Of a stretch of 37,504 nucleotides of DNA, positions 21,165-31,937 are shown piece after piece (position 1 is the stretch's first letter; every line of letters begins with the position of its first letter). Location of the stretch: NCBI GenBank assembly GCA_015680685.1, contig MNCI01028260.1, positions 413,070 to 450,573 of the forward strand, written 5' to 3'. The DNA comes from Gnetum montanum. Lineage: Eukaryota > Streptophyta > Gnetopsida > Gnetales > Gnetaceae. The notes under the pieces were generated by a model. That model searched no databases and was not told the DNA's origin. It worked only from the letters and a program-made list of their open reading frames with translations. A program made the translations under genes and the position numbers.

Positions 21165-22519
21165 GGTTGTAGTACTGATAATTGTTTAAAGAAAATAGGC
21201 TATAAATGTTAACATAAGAGTAAATTCCAGTGAATGGAATTCAAAAATGTTTAGAGAAATTAAAAATGGAAGAAAATGATAAACTTACTATAATTAGTAA
21301 GTGGGGATAAGGGAGATTTACCCCTTTACCAAAAATAGAATATTGACAATGTTGGCTTTAAACCTCACTTAAGTTGGCTTCCCAAGTGTCTCTATGTTGG
21401 GTATGGTAGGGGGTAAAGAATGGGGGGTGATTTAATGAAAATATCATACCTTCCTATTCCAATGTTGAAGAGAGGAGGAAATGTTTGAAGACCAAAATGG
21501 AAACTTGGTAGTTTTTTAAAGATGGTTTTGGCAGGTTTTCAACTTTCATGAAAAAGGAGGGAAAATTAGCCTTGGTTGGTATGGAAACCAATGTTGGTTT
21601 AGTGACAAAGATTATGTCAACAAAAATTAAATGTTTACCAAGGCTTCCACATTGGCTTTGCTCTAGGAATTCACAATAGATGTTGTGAAATTCTAGCACC
21701 CAAACCACCTTAGCTTCCATGTTGAGGTTTTTGCTATTGGGGGGGTGGTGGTGGTGTGTAAAGATAGCGTTGGATTCCTTGGGAGTTTTGGCTAAAAGAA
21801 ATGGATTTCAATTTGTAAAAAAGGTATATCGATTTATAAAATTGGTTTCAAATTTCACCAATGTGAACCTCACAACTACTTTCATGTTAGATATGGTAGA
21901 GCTAGGTGGGGGGAGGGGGGGGTGGGTGTGGGGTGTGGGGAAGGGGGGAAAGGTTGAAAACCAAAGTGAAAAGTTAGTATTTTTGCACTAAAATTGGTTG
22001 TAGGTAGTTTCTAATTATCTTAGCTTAGAAAAATGGGGAGAAGGTCAAGTCATAGATGAGTTGAACCATCCACTTTTGGAAGCTAGAAAATAAAATTTTG
22101 GCAATAAAAACAATGGGAGAAAGATATATGAATGCTAGTTTTGGGCATTAAAATTCATAGCAAGTGCTATGAAAGGAAAAAGACCAACCACTTGCAACTT
22201 CCATGCTGCATTTTTGGTCACAGGGGAGGGGGGAAAGACTAACATTGATTTTTCAAAGGCTTTTGGTTGCAAAAAATGAAGGAAAAGCTTGAAAATAACT
22301 ATGAAAATGATAGATCTAGCTACAAAATTTGGGCGAAGGCCCTCCTTCTAGCATCAAGAAAAACTATTACAATTGAAAACCTTGATTGTTGGAATGAAAA
22401 GAAAACTAAGGATCCTTAGTGCAAGCATTCCTCAACCCCAAAACCCTAGGGCCTCCATGATAAAAATGGGACTTAGGGCACCATGGCCCATCCAATATAT
22501 CAACTAGGGACTTAGGAGA
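21165..22519. repeat. G-rich, subrepeat-containing region between gag start and LTR A
   Basis: No gene. A motif of the type TTCCATGTTG, a spacer and a long G-run returns at about 21385, 21710, 21880 and 22195, each followed by a GGGGAAAGG or similar stretch and preceded by AACCACTT-like sequence. The G-runs at 21905-21955 could form a G-quadruplex. The edges align with 30240-30350 and 30385-30595 next to LTR B, but about 1.1 kb of subrepeats is absent there. Tat-lineage elements often have a hypervariable, tandem-repeat 3' untranslated region just before the 3' LTR, which this resembles if the element is plus-strand. Confidence 0.5.
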
Positions 22520-23958
22520 TGTAAAACACAAAAATATAAATAGATCTGAATAATGCACGAATAATAAATTTAATTTTATTAAACACAAAATTCAAAACTT
22601 AAAACTTTATTAAAAAAGAATAAATAATAAGTTAGAAAATGTGTATAAATGATACCTGGATGAGAAAAAAAGAGGGTTGACTTGTGCAAGAGTTCAAAGC
22701 CCATTGAAGCTAAGATGATCTACTCCACTATCCAAGTGCTAAGCTACTCTTGATGTTATCGAACCTTCCTTTGTTGCTGCAACCTTGGATCTACCAATTG
22801 GGTCACTGCTCGGGGATGAGAATGTGGAATATTTGGATGCCAAGTTGCTCCACGATGGGTTTGGAATCCTAGAGGTGTAGTGTTAACACTCAAAAGCCAC
22901 CAAATCTCAAGGCCTCATTGCTTCCACATTGGGGTTTAAGAGAATGCAAGTGTTGGAACTTGTAAGAGCTCTTAAGTACCTAATAATGCCCCAAGTGTGG
23001 AATTGTATTAATGAAAATTTCTCGTGAGTGTTGAATCTTGTCAAAAATTACTAAAGTCTATCAAGAAATTGGGAAACTCTCAATGGTGTTGGAGGTTGGC
23101 TTTTATAGGGTCTTTGGGGCCATGAATGGTGCTACAAATTGGCTATGATTAGGCTGTAAATTCACTACAAAATGGATACAAATTTGATGTAATTTGGCTA
23201 CAAATTGACTACCAAATTTAAGTGAAATGGATGCCAAAATTTTGGGGGTTACTAAACATAGGAAGTGCTTTACCCCATGGTCATTCCATTTACTATAAAT
23301 AGTAATTGGGGCACCCCTTTCATGCTAAAGACAAACTTTCCACACTGAGCTCTCCACCATGCTTGTTGAAGTGGCTGGTCAATGGTGAAGTGCATAACTT
23401 GATGAATTTTGCTTTTGTGGCTTCCATTCTAAGGGATTGAATTCTTCATGCTGAGGAGGGAAAATNAGTTTCCAAGCTGGGGGAAAAACTTTCTAGCCTA
23501 GGTGGAAAGTGGCAACTCTCACATTGAGGGGAAGCTTTCCAAGCTAAGGAAGGAAAGTTTCCAAATTGTGCATTTTGTCTTAACATTGAAGGGGGAAAAG
23601 TCTCGAAACCTTCCACCCTTCCATGCTAGGGGTAGGTGAGATCTATCCCTTGTAGGTGTTTCCAGCGTAGAAAAATGCATACCCCCATAAAACCCATGAA
23701 ATTACCTTTTTTGGCATTCCAAAAGGAATTTTTGACATACCCAGGCCCAAATATAGATACTAGATGACTTTTTTCACTTGGAGAATGAGGCTTTGACCAC
23801 TTATGAGGCATTTTTTAGTCCCAAAAGTATAAAATATGTGAAATTTCCCATTGTGGATTACAATTTTCACATTTACAAAGAAGTTTTACCTTGAGTTTCA
23901 TGGGATGAGAGTTACAAGATGGAGACTGGTCATAACATGAAAATTTTTTTGTGTTTCA
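22520..23958 (+). mobile_element. LTR A, TGTAAAAC family (Tat-like)
   Basis: The left edge is TGTAAAACACAAAAA and the right edge TTTTTTTGTGTTTCA, an imperfect inverted repeat, 1439 bp. It aligns along its length with LTR B (30596-31937). Orientation is judged plus from a primer-site-like word right after the CA end and a TATA box at 23293-23302 (CTATAAATAG). The part downstream of the TATA box contains many degenerate words of the type TTCCANGCTGAGG (23340-23640). A single N is at 23466. It has internal sequence on both sides: the gag-side repeat region to the left and the primer site to the right. It therefore appears to be shared by two element bodies in tandem. Confidence 0.7.
23293..23302 (+). 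promoter_or_regulatory. TATA box in LTR A
   Basis: CTATAAATAG within the near-palindrome TTACTATAAATAGTAA. LTR B has the decayed form CTAGAAATAG at the equivalent place (about 31294). Confidence 0.5.
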
Positions 23959-23959
23959 A

Positions 23960-23976
23960 TGGGTGCGCCAGGTCCC
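23960..23976 (+). other. candidate primer-binding site after LTR A
   Basis: TGGGTGCGCCAGGTCCC starts one base after the LTR CA end. It resembles the GGCGCGCCAGGT sequence I recall following the 5' LTR in plant Tat-lineage elements. If correct, LTR A is a plus-strand 5' LTR. The matching tRNA has not been identified. Confidence 0.55.
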
Positions 23977-23994
23977 AAAATAAGTCTCCAAGCC

Positions 23995-24017
23995 TTGGAT
24001 AAAACATCTTTATCCAA
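23995..24017 (+). other. perfect 9-bp stem-loop before the start codon
   Basis: TTGGATAAA (23995-24003) pairs exactly with TTTATCCAA (24009-24017) across the loop ACATC. It sits between the primer site and the ATG at 24020, where retroviral packaging or dimerisation hairpins often occur. The function is inferred from position. Confidence 0.5.
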
Positions 24018-24019
24018 CT

Positions 24020-25976
24020 ATGCAAGCTCAGAACTCATTGGAGGCCATGGGAGACTTGTTGTTTGTGACCACTAAGAACCTTGGTATTAGTCAGTGTGAA
24101 TTCTTGAATAGCATGGGGGAGACACCTCTTATGTTCCTAGTGAACATCTAGAGAACTCGGCTATTGTGTGCTGAGGCTAACAAGGTAGCCAAGGCTAGTT
24201 TCAAATGGCCAACTGAGGAAGCACCACCAACATTAGAGCCGCCCTTCAAGCAAAGGATTGTCTTTAAGATTCCTTGCTTAGATTAGGCAGTCATAGGTAT
24301 GCTTTAACTACATTCTTAATATTTTTTGGCTATGTTATATCCTATGGCTACACATGCTAACTTACCTAATGGGTTATGACTATAGGCTAGTGGTGGAACT
24401 TAGTATCTCAAGCTACCACTATGGAAGAAGAGGAAAGGTAAGTAGAGAAGGCACATAGAAATGTAGAGGAGGAGTAGAGGCATATAACTACTATGATAGA
24501 GGAGGAACAAAGGTGTGTAGAGGAGGCACTCTTGTAGCAAGATATGGATGATCTAGATGTCTTGTTCGGGGAGCCACTACCTAGGGAGCCCCCAATCGAC
24601 ATCCCTGATGAAGAAGAATAAGAAGATGAGAATGTGGATCTAGGTATGCCTAATATTTACTTGTTATTGCCTATGGTTTTATGTGTAATTTCTTAGTTCT
24701 TACATGCCCAATGATTGTTATGCTTATCATAGTTCCTGAGCTACCAGTAGAGGCCTCTACATCCATGTTTCACATGAAACCATGGGTAGAGGTCCTAGAT
24801 AAGGTAGAATTCATGCATGAGATGGAAAAGGACATCATCAATTGGTTTCAAAAAATCACACTCGAGATTGGTAAGAACTATGTTTTGCTATGCCTTACTG
24901 ATTTTTCTATGAGTTACATTTTATGCTACGACTAGCTTAGGTTATATATCATGTTTATGATTATATTTTTATTGTTTGCAGTGTCATTAATTGTGTGGGA
25001 TCCAACCCAAGACATGGAGTTTGAATCCTTGCCTAAGCTTCTTCATGATACCCCACATGTCCCCTTGAAGCTGTATGAAACTACCATTGATCTAATAGTT
25101 TCATCTACAAATGCTTCATGGGAGATTCCAAGGTCCAAAAAATTCCTATGGGAATAGGTTGTGGCCTTGAATGAGTTAAATAAAAGCAAGCTAAGAGGAT
25201 CTAGGATCTTGAGGAATGTAAGGCCTTTGCAGAAGCTCAAGTGGCTAACTTAGGGGCCTTTTAGACCAAGGAGATGAACCCGCTACTAGCACACCATTCA
25301 TGAAAAGGTTGCTCTCTTTGAAAAGTTGCATAAGGAATAGATGGAGATGGACTTGATCTCTCAAAAGGCTCAAGATTGGAAGGATTATAGTGCTTGGATC
25401 TTGTAGTGGGGTAAGACATAATAGGATCACAAGTAAAAGTATAAGGTCAATTGGGAGCCATACTTAAAGTGGTTGAAGAGGGAGATGACAGAATGATAGA
25501 AGAGGTATATGTTTATCTAGGGTATTCAGGCTAATAGTGCTTTCAACCTCTTTGAAAGAACTATCATGGTAGTTGAGTCTACCACTCCCCAGATCACTAC
25601 AACTATAGATGAGGTCTCTATAGCTACAATCTCACAGGAGCCACTATCATGGATGGGTGTATATAGGACCAATGTCTTCGTAGTCCAACATGATGAAAGA
25701 CTAGATTCTCCAATGTTTAGAGATTGGCCTTCACCATATTTTCCAAGAGTTTATAGAGCTGGTTTCTCCATAGGTTTGATGGCGTATATGTTTTATGTTT
25801 CAAGTTTTAGTTTTGCATTTTTTTATGTCATGGTTTTGGTTATGTTGGTTACTGATTGGTTGTATGTTGTTATGTCACAAGCACCATATGATGTTGGTGC
25901 CTTCAATGATGTAGGTGATGATGATGCACCACCACCTCCCCCTCCAAATGCCCCATTGGCATCACCATATGCATGA
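24020..25976 (+). pseudogene. five-exon gene of unknown function inside the LTR A-B unit
   Basis: Exons: 24020-24296, 24386-24643, 24733-24870, 24982-25773 and 25882-25976 (TGA). All four introns (89, 89, 111 and 108 bp) have GT-AG ends and all interrupt the frame after the first base of a codon. No family is recognised. Visible features are a Glu-rich stretch in exon 2 (MEEEER, MIEEEQR, PDEEE), a charged Lys/Glu/Gln-rich helical stretch in exon 4, and a Pro-rich C terminus (DDDAPPPPPP). A hydrophobic segment seen when translating straight through 25774-25881 belongs to intron 4 and is not a membrane helix. Most in-frame stops are TAG or TAA at likely Gln positions (two in exon 1, several in exons 2 and 4). 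Exon 4 also has slips near 25190 and 25300. The ATG is 61 bp after the LTR end. The gene faces the minus-strand gag-protease tail to tail. It could be an element gene or a captured host gene. Confidence 0.65.
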
Positions 25977-26293
25977 TGTGAAAATTTTTTTTTATTAATT
26001 TTTTTGTTTAGTTCATTTTATGTTGGACATTATATGACCCATAATGGGCAATGCTTGAGTTGTAGACATTTTGACACATGGTTTATTATTCTAATATTTA
26101 TGGCACACAATATGGCTATGGCTATATATATTGTTTTAAAATATTTCAAATTTTAAGTTTTAGTGACATATGTTATTGATGGCTTCCTTGCTTTAAGGTT
26201 TTAAGGTTATAAATGTTGCAAGTGAGGTTATGTTGTTGATGGCTATGTTGAAAATGTTAGTCTATGAATGGCCATTGGATAAGGATTACTTGT
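25977..26293. other. AT-rich spacer between convergent genes
   Basis: Contains no gene I can see. It is T-rich directly after the stop at 25976 and could include the 3' untranslated region of the plus-strand gene. Confidence 0.4.
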
Positions 26294-26520
26294 TAGTTTT
26301 AAGCCATGGTGGATCACACATTTATCACTAGTTTAAGGTCATGATAGGCTATGATGCTAGTTTAAAGTCTTAGTAGATTGTGACATCAGTTTAAAGTCTT
26401 AGCAAACTGTGGTGCTAGTCTAAGGCTGACCATAAGTTTGCCAATTTTAGGCCATGGTGGACCGTTGGTTTTGACAATTTTAGGCCATGGTGAACCCTTG
26501 TTAGAAGGAAACTTATACTT
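26294..26520. repeat. 29-bp tandem repeat
   Basis: AGTTTAA or AGTCTAA starts units at 26330, 26359, 26388 and 26417, exactly 29 bp apart. A looser unit lies before them. After them come two roughly 33-bp units with AATTTTAGGCCATGGTG (about 26444 and 26478). The array separates the two convergent reading frames. Confidence 0.75.
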
Positions 26521-26689
26521 TTGACGATTTTCTATTTTAAAGTTTGTATGGGTTTTCTAGTTTTAAAACATGCCCAAGAGTAAGAAAAAGAAAGGCTCTT
26601 ATGAATGAATAAAAATGAAAATGAAAGTAAAAACTTAGGTTACATGTATAAAAGAGTAAAATAAAGTACATAAAGAAGGCATAACAAGT

Positions 26690-29600
26690 CAACAAAGAAA
26701 AGTTAGGCTACATGGCTATCAGTGCATATTGTTATATGGTTATAAGGGCATGGGGTGGAGGGGTCAAGGTGTACTTCACTTGTGCAGACTTTTCCTAATC
26801 TTTGAAAGATTAGGAAATATGTAAGGTCTACTTTGCATAAGCTTGTATTCACCATCTTCTTCACAAATGAGTTAAAAGGGATTTCATCCCATAATTCATC
26901 CCACTGCCCATCATTGTCATTATTAGCTTTCTACTCTCTCTCAAGTTACTATATTTCATGGCTAGAAATTTCTTCTTGAAACTCCACTTTAGACCCTTGC
27001 TCCATGTCCATGTTGTTAATAGCTAGGGGCACTACATTATCACCATGAATGATGATCTCACCTTTCTCATAAGAAAGGTGCATCTGTTGGTGCATGGTTG
27101 AGGACATGACTCACAATTGAGCCAACCAAGGTCTTCCCAAGATAAGGTTAAACCTAGGCATCTTCTCCAATCACTAAGAAATGTGCAATTGTGGGGAATT
27201 GCTTTCCTACCATAAAATACAAGAAGATAGACCCCTTAATAATCCACATTAATCCATTGAAGGACTTGAGAGTGGCTATTGATGTGTGTTATATTTGCTT
27301 TGTCAAGCCTAATTGTTCAATGATGGTGCATGGGATGACATTTGTTGTAGCTCCATTGTCTACATGCACTTGATGCACCTTAAATTGCCCCATCTAAATT
27401 GTGATGAAAAGAGGAGCCCTAGTCACTTTGGCATTTTGGGAGTTGATCATGACCTTGCCATCACTAAACACTAGTGATGTTGACTTCTTTTCGTTTGATA
27501 AAGAAGGATCCATTAAAGCATGTATGGACTTCTTGTTAGCAGGGATGTCTTCACTAACGGGGATAGAAGTCAACATCTTGACTAGTGCTTCATGATGTGT
27601 AGCAGAAGTCATGATTAGGTTTTATAAGCTTAAAGTTTTATTTTTCTATTTGAGGAACTATTTAACCTATTTCATCACATTGAGAAATTTTTTATTGTTT
27701 ACCATGTGCTTGTCACCTAGATTGTGCTTCACTTCCTCCATTTGTCCCAAAATGCATACTTTGGCTTTAGGTTGTTGCTGTTGGGGGTCTCTCCTATTTT
27801 TTCTAATTTTGGATCTTAAGATCCTCATTTGGCTTAGTGGTTGAGGTAGGATAGGTAGAGGATGTCATGGGCATAGATGATATGGGAGTGGGCTTTGGTG
27901 GTCTCACTTCCTTCCATGTCCTAGCCTGCTTTTCACCCTTGTTGTTATGTTTTTGCTTATTCTTCTTCCTCTACTTGGTAGAAGCCTTTTGGTTGTTAGT
28001 CATTAGTTGTGAGGAAGAGGCTATAGAATTGGCCATCATTATAGGTTGTTGCATGGTTATGTTGATTGGTTGGGCTATGGCTAGTTGGGTTATAGTGGGT
28101 TGGGATACCTTGATGACAAAAGGTTCCCTCAAAGGCACTCGTGATGATACTCTTATGAAAAAGGGGGATCTTATGCTAGTGGAAGTTGAAGAAACCATTT
28201 CATTGGAAGGAGATATCCAAATCATAAATGGTTTCTTCATGAGTGTCTGATTTTCATCCATGTTGAATACCAATATAATGTATTTAGCATTATTGGCATT
28301 CAATGGATCTTTATACACCTACATTGATTGGTTCTATTGTTGGACAAGGTTGGATTCATCTAGAACCAGCACTCCCCTATCCATCATCTTTTGTAGGTCA
28401 TCCTTCAGCATAAGGAAAAATTTTATGTCATGACTAGGTAGTTTTTGAGAGTGGAAAAAATGATCTAACTTAAAATATGTTGGTAGCTATGGGTCATATT
28501 TTGTTGCTCTCATGGGATCTTTGGCTATCTCACATAGCTTATCTTGCTTCTTTTAGGAAGCTTCAATCATTTGCTTGTATTGAATGCACTCACTTTTCAA
28601 TAGTTAGTCTAATAGCTCAGATGGTTTTAACAAAAGCCTAGTATATTTAAACATATACTTCCTTTCAAATTTGGGTCTAGTTGTTGTCAATGTAGTGGCC
28701 CCAAAGGTTGACAACTAGTTATCTCAGTTATTAGTAGGAGCTTTGTGTGGGTTGGTCCTTGGCCCTTAGTTAGTGGTTTTAGCCTTTTTGGTTACTATTA
28801 CTATAACCATGTTGTTTTATTTATTCTTATTCTTGTTCCTTCATGTGTGTTGGTTTTTGTATGTCATGTAGGCTAGGTTATGACTAGCCTCTGTGGCATC
28901 CTCTATGTTCTTGGTTTGGGAGAATGCTTGACTAAGTGTCCATGGGTCAAGATAGTATAGCTTGGACTTAGTAAAAGTATTGACTACCCCCATGAATATA
29001 GCCAAAAGGTGGGTTTTAGCTATAGGCTTTGGTATTCATTTAGAACACCATTCCACCATTAGATGAACTTCTACATTGGCTAAAGGAGTCCTTGCTTGAC
29101 ATTCATTAGTTGGTCAAGCGTAGTATTAGACTTCAAGTTGTACTTGAAGTTGTCAATGAATTGGGCTATGAGGTCTTCAAGGGAGGATATGGATCCTCTA
29201 GGTAGGGCATGGTACCAATACAGTTCTTTTCTAGTCAAGGACATAGGGTAGATTCTCATTATGGTGTGCGACCATAGTTGCAATAGCAAGCACTCAAATT
29301 AGAAAGTTATAAGGTGAGCATTGGGATCACATTCTTTGTTATACTTATTGAATTGAGGGATGGGGAACTAGGAGGAAGTAGCAAATATGGGACCACAAGA
29401 TTGATGGAATCATCATGGTAAAAATCCATGATCTTGACACTTTGGAAAGTAGAGGCCTTGAGCCTCTTCAACTCCTTTGTTAGGTCCTAGATCATCTGGA
29501 AGGCTTGATCCAAGTCCTGTGGTGCCCCTATTGGCTATGGCGTTTGCACATACAGCTATGGTATTTGTTGTGAGGCTTGTGGCCTTGCTATTGGTTGTAA

Positions 29601-30350
29601 GATAAAAGGAAGATATTGTGTCATGGCTATAGTTTGTGGACCAAACAAGGAGAAATATGTTTATAGGGGTATGTGACCCCTGGGTTGCTTGAGCTTCCAT
29701 GGTGAACACCACTTGACTAGTCAATGATAGTGGTAGTAACTACTACTAATGTTGGTCATACTAACCTAGGTTGAGTGGAAAGTGGCATGGAGAAATGAAA
29801 AGTGGTTGGTTACAACACCAATTATGCTTGATGCATGGTGATGATTAGCATTGGCCAAAACATGGCCAGTTATGGTTGGGATGAAGATAGTGGGATGTGC
29901 CCAAAGAAAGAGGGGAAGGGGGTAGATGTAGGCACTATGGCCTTGGGGGTCCCTTATTGTAAGAGTCCTCACAAAAGGTTCTTAGGCTTTGAATCTACCC
30001 TGAAATCATATTCCTGCTTTGGTTGCTCATCAGAGGTTGCCTTTTGATTATCTTTATCAACCTCAATAAGGAGGGCCAAGGTGCTAGCATAAATGTCATT
30101 AAGAGGTATTCAGTCATAGGGGGAGGGAATATACTCCTTTCCATTATTATTGATGAGCTCATCCCTCTTGGCTTTTGCTTTTGCTCATGGGATTAGCATG
30201 CTAGCTTGGATCTTGGCATAAATGAAGTTATAGTTCTCTTCATTTATTGCTAAGAACCCATGAATTTGATCCCTATGTATAAAGGATTATCTACATTCCA
30301 TCATGGTAGGGTCTTTGGTGTCATAGATCCATTGTAAGTTACAGGTCAAT
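26690..30350 (-). pseudogene. gag: Tat-like gag-protease, copy 2
   Basis: Minus strand. The N terminus near 30340-30250 is decayed relative to copy 1. The gag core is at 29289-29080 (RKELYWYHALPRGSISSLED). The Lys/Pro/Gln-rich C-terminal gag follows at 28318-27700. The aspartic protease comes next: VDNGATTNVIP at about 27365-27330 holds the catalytic Asp-Asn-Gly, and NLILGRPWLAQL...STMHQ at about 27150-27090 is the conserved LGRPW block of Tat/Athila protease-region proteins. The frame fades out at about 26690, with no reverse transcriptase, RNase H or integrase behind it. Several stops and slips are present, many of them TAA or TAG at Gln positions. It matches copy 1 from about 27620 rightwards. 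It lies antisense to the LTRs if these are plus-strand. Confidence 0.8.
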
Positions 30351-30595
30351 GCTGGCTATGGGAAGAATATATTTTAGCAAAGAAATTAGGTAGAAGCCCT
30401 CCTTATAGCATTAGAAAACTATTGTGACAAAAAGTATCAACCACTAGAAAGCTAAGAATTCTCAGCCATGGATAGCCTTAACCGCAAATCCAACAAAGAA
30501 TGAAATTTAGGATGCCTTGGATGGTTCGATAGATCACTTAGGGACTTGGGGGGGGGGGTGGTGGGAGTGTGGGCGGTGGGGTTGCAAAATGTGGT
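30351..30595. other. G-rich tract and polypurine-like region before LTR B
   Basis: The left part aligns with about 22320-22430 beside LTR A. A run of 11 G followed by further G-tracts (30548-30590) directly precedes the TGTAAAAC edge of LTR B. It could serve as a plus-strand polypurine tract and could form a G-quadruplex. At LTR A the same place reads only AGGGACTTAGGAGA. Confidence 0.5.
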
Positions 30596-31937
30596 TGTAA
30601 AACCCAAAATGAAGACAAATTACATACAAAATGGAACTATAAAATTTATTAAATGAATATAGAATGAGTTCAGAAATATGTACAAAAGTGCTTGTAGGAG
30701 AGAAAAGGGGGGCTTACTTGGATGGGGGTTTCAAGTTTGTTGAAGAAGAGAGAATCTACTCCATGATCCAAATGCTTAGCCACTTTTGATGTTTTTAAAC
30801 CTCCTCTAATGCTGCTCAAAATCTATAATGTTGGTCATTACTAGGGTTGCGAAATGTGAAGGATTAGGGCTATTGAAATGCTCCATGATAGAATTTGGGG
30901 ATCCTAGGGGGTAGCATTGACACTCCATGCTCACAAATCCCAAGGGGGCTAATAGGGGTAACAGGGCTACAATGGTTCTATGCTAGTAGGTCCCAAGAAG
31001 TTGCATTTTTGCTAAGTAGCAAGAGCTCTTGGATGCCAGAAATGCCAAAATTCTTAGAATGCAAAGTGTGTGCAATTACCAAGAGTGTGGAATCTTGAAA
31101 TTGTGTTGGAGTTTTGGTCTTCTAGGTTTTTGGCCATGATTTTCATTGCAAATTGGTTGCAAATGGCTAACAAATTGGGCTATAAATTGGCTACCAATTA
31201 CTGCAATTTTCTATCATGTTCAGGGAGGTTAGTACCCAAAATTTTGGGGATTACTACATATGAAAAGTGTTATACCCCCATGGCCATTCCATTTACTAGA
31301 AATAGTAATGGGGATGCACCTTCCATGCTAGGTTTACTCCTTTCACGCTGGGTCTTCAACCTTCCACACTAGCATTGCAAGGTTCTTGCTAGAGTTGATG
31401 TGACATTAAAATCTTGGTCACATTGCTTCTACACTGAGGAGGAGGTGTCAATGTTGGAGGGGATGAGAGATCAACATTGAGGATGAACGTTAACCCCTTC
31501 TAGGCTGAGCATCATCCTTTCTCTATTCTAGGGGTAGGTGAGGTCCACCTCCACCCCTGCACACTAGTTTTGATGCCTCCATGTTGAGTGTAGGTGGCCC
31601 ACACCCATCCATGCTTGAGGTATGTGAGATTTACCCCCTACAAGAGTTTTCTAGCGTAGAAACGTGTATAACCCCCATAAAACCCATTAAATTGCCATTT
31701 TTGGCATCACAAAAGGCAATTTTGACCTTCCCAAGCCCAAATATAAATAATAGGTGACTCTTTTTACTTGGGGAATGATACTGTGGCCACTTACGAGGCA
31801 TTTTCAGCCCCAAAAGTATGAAATATGTGAGATTGCCTCTTATGGATTACAATCTTCACATTTATAATGAAGTTTAGCCTCAGGTTTCATGGGATGGGGT
31901 TACAAAGGTTACAACATGAAAATTTGGTTGTATTTTA
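30596..31937 (+). mobile_element. LTR B, TGTAAAAC family (Tat-like)
   Basis: Aligns with LTR A over its full length. Shared landmarks are CCAAAATTTTGGGGRTTACT, CATGGNCATTCCATTTACTA, GGGGTAGGTGAG and AACATGAAAATTT. The left edge is TGTAAAACCCAAAA. The right edge is decayed to TTTTA where LTR A has TTTCA. It is about 100 bp shorter than LTR A. The TTCCANGCTGAGG-like words are present but arranged differently (about 31320-31620). Weak similarity to the LTR A leader (ACTCCAAG, GATAAAACA) continues to about 32030, so it too may once have had a body on its right. Confidence 0.7.

Noticed and set aside
25774-25881. Membrane-spanning helix near the end of the five-exon gene
   Set aside because: The hydrophobic stretch is a T-rich segment with GT and AG ends in the same phase as the other three introns, so it is intron 4.
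27867-28250. Hydrophobic plus-strand frame resembling a membrane protein
   Set aside because: It is the reverse complement of the Pro/Gln/Lys-rich part of gag; the minus-strand reading aligns with gag copy 1.
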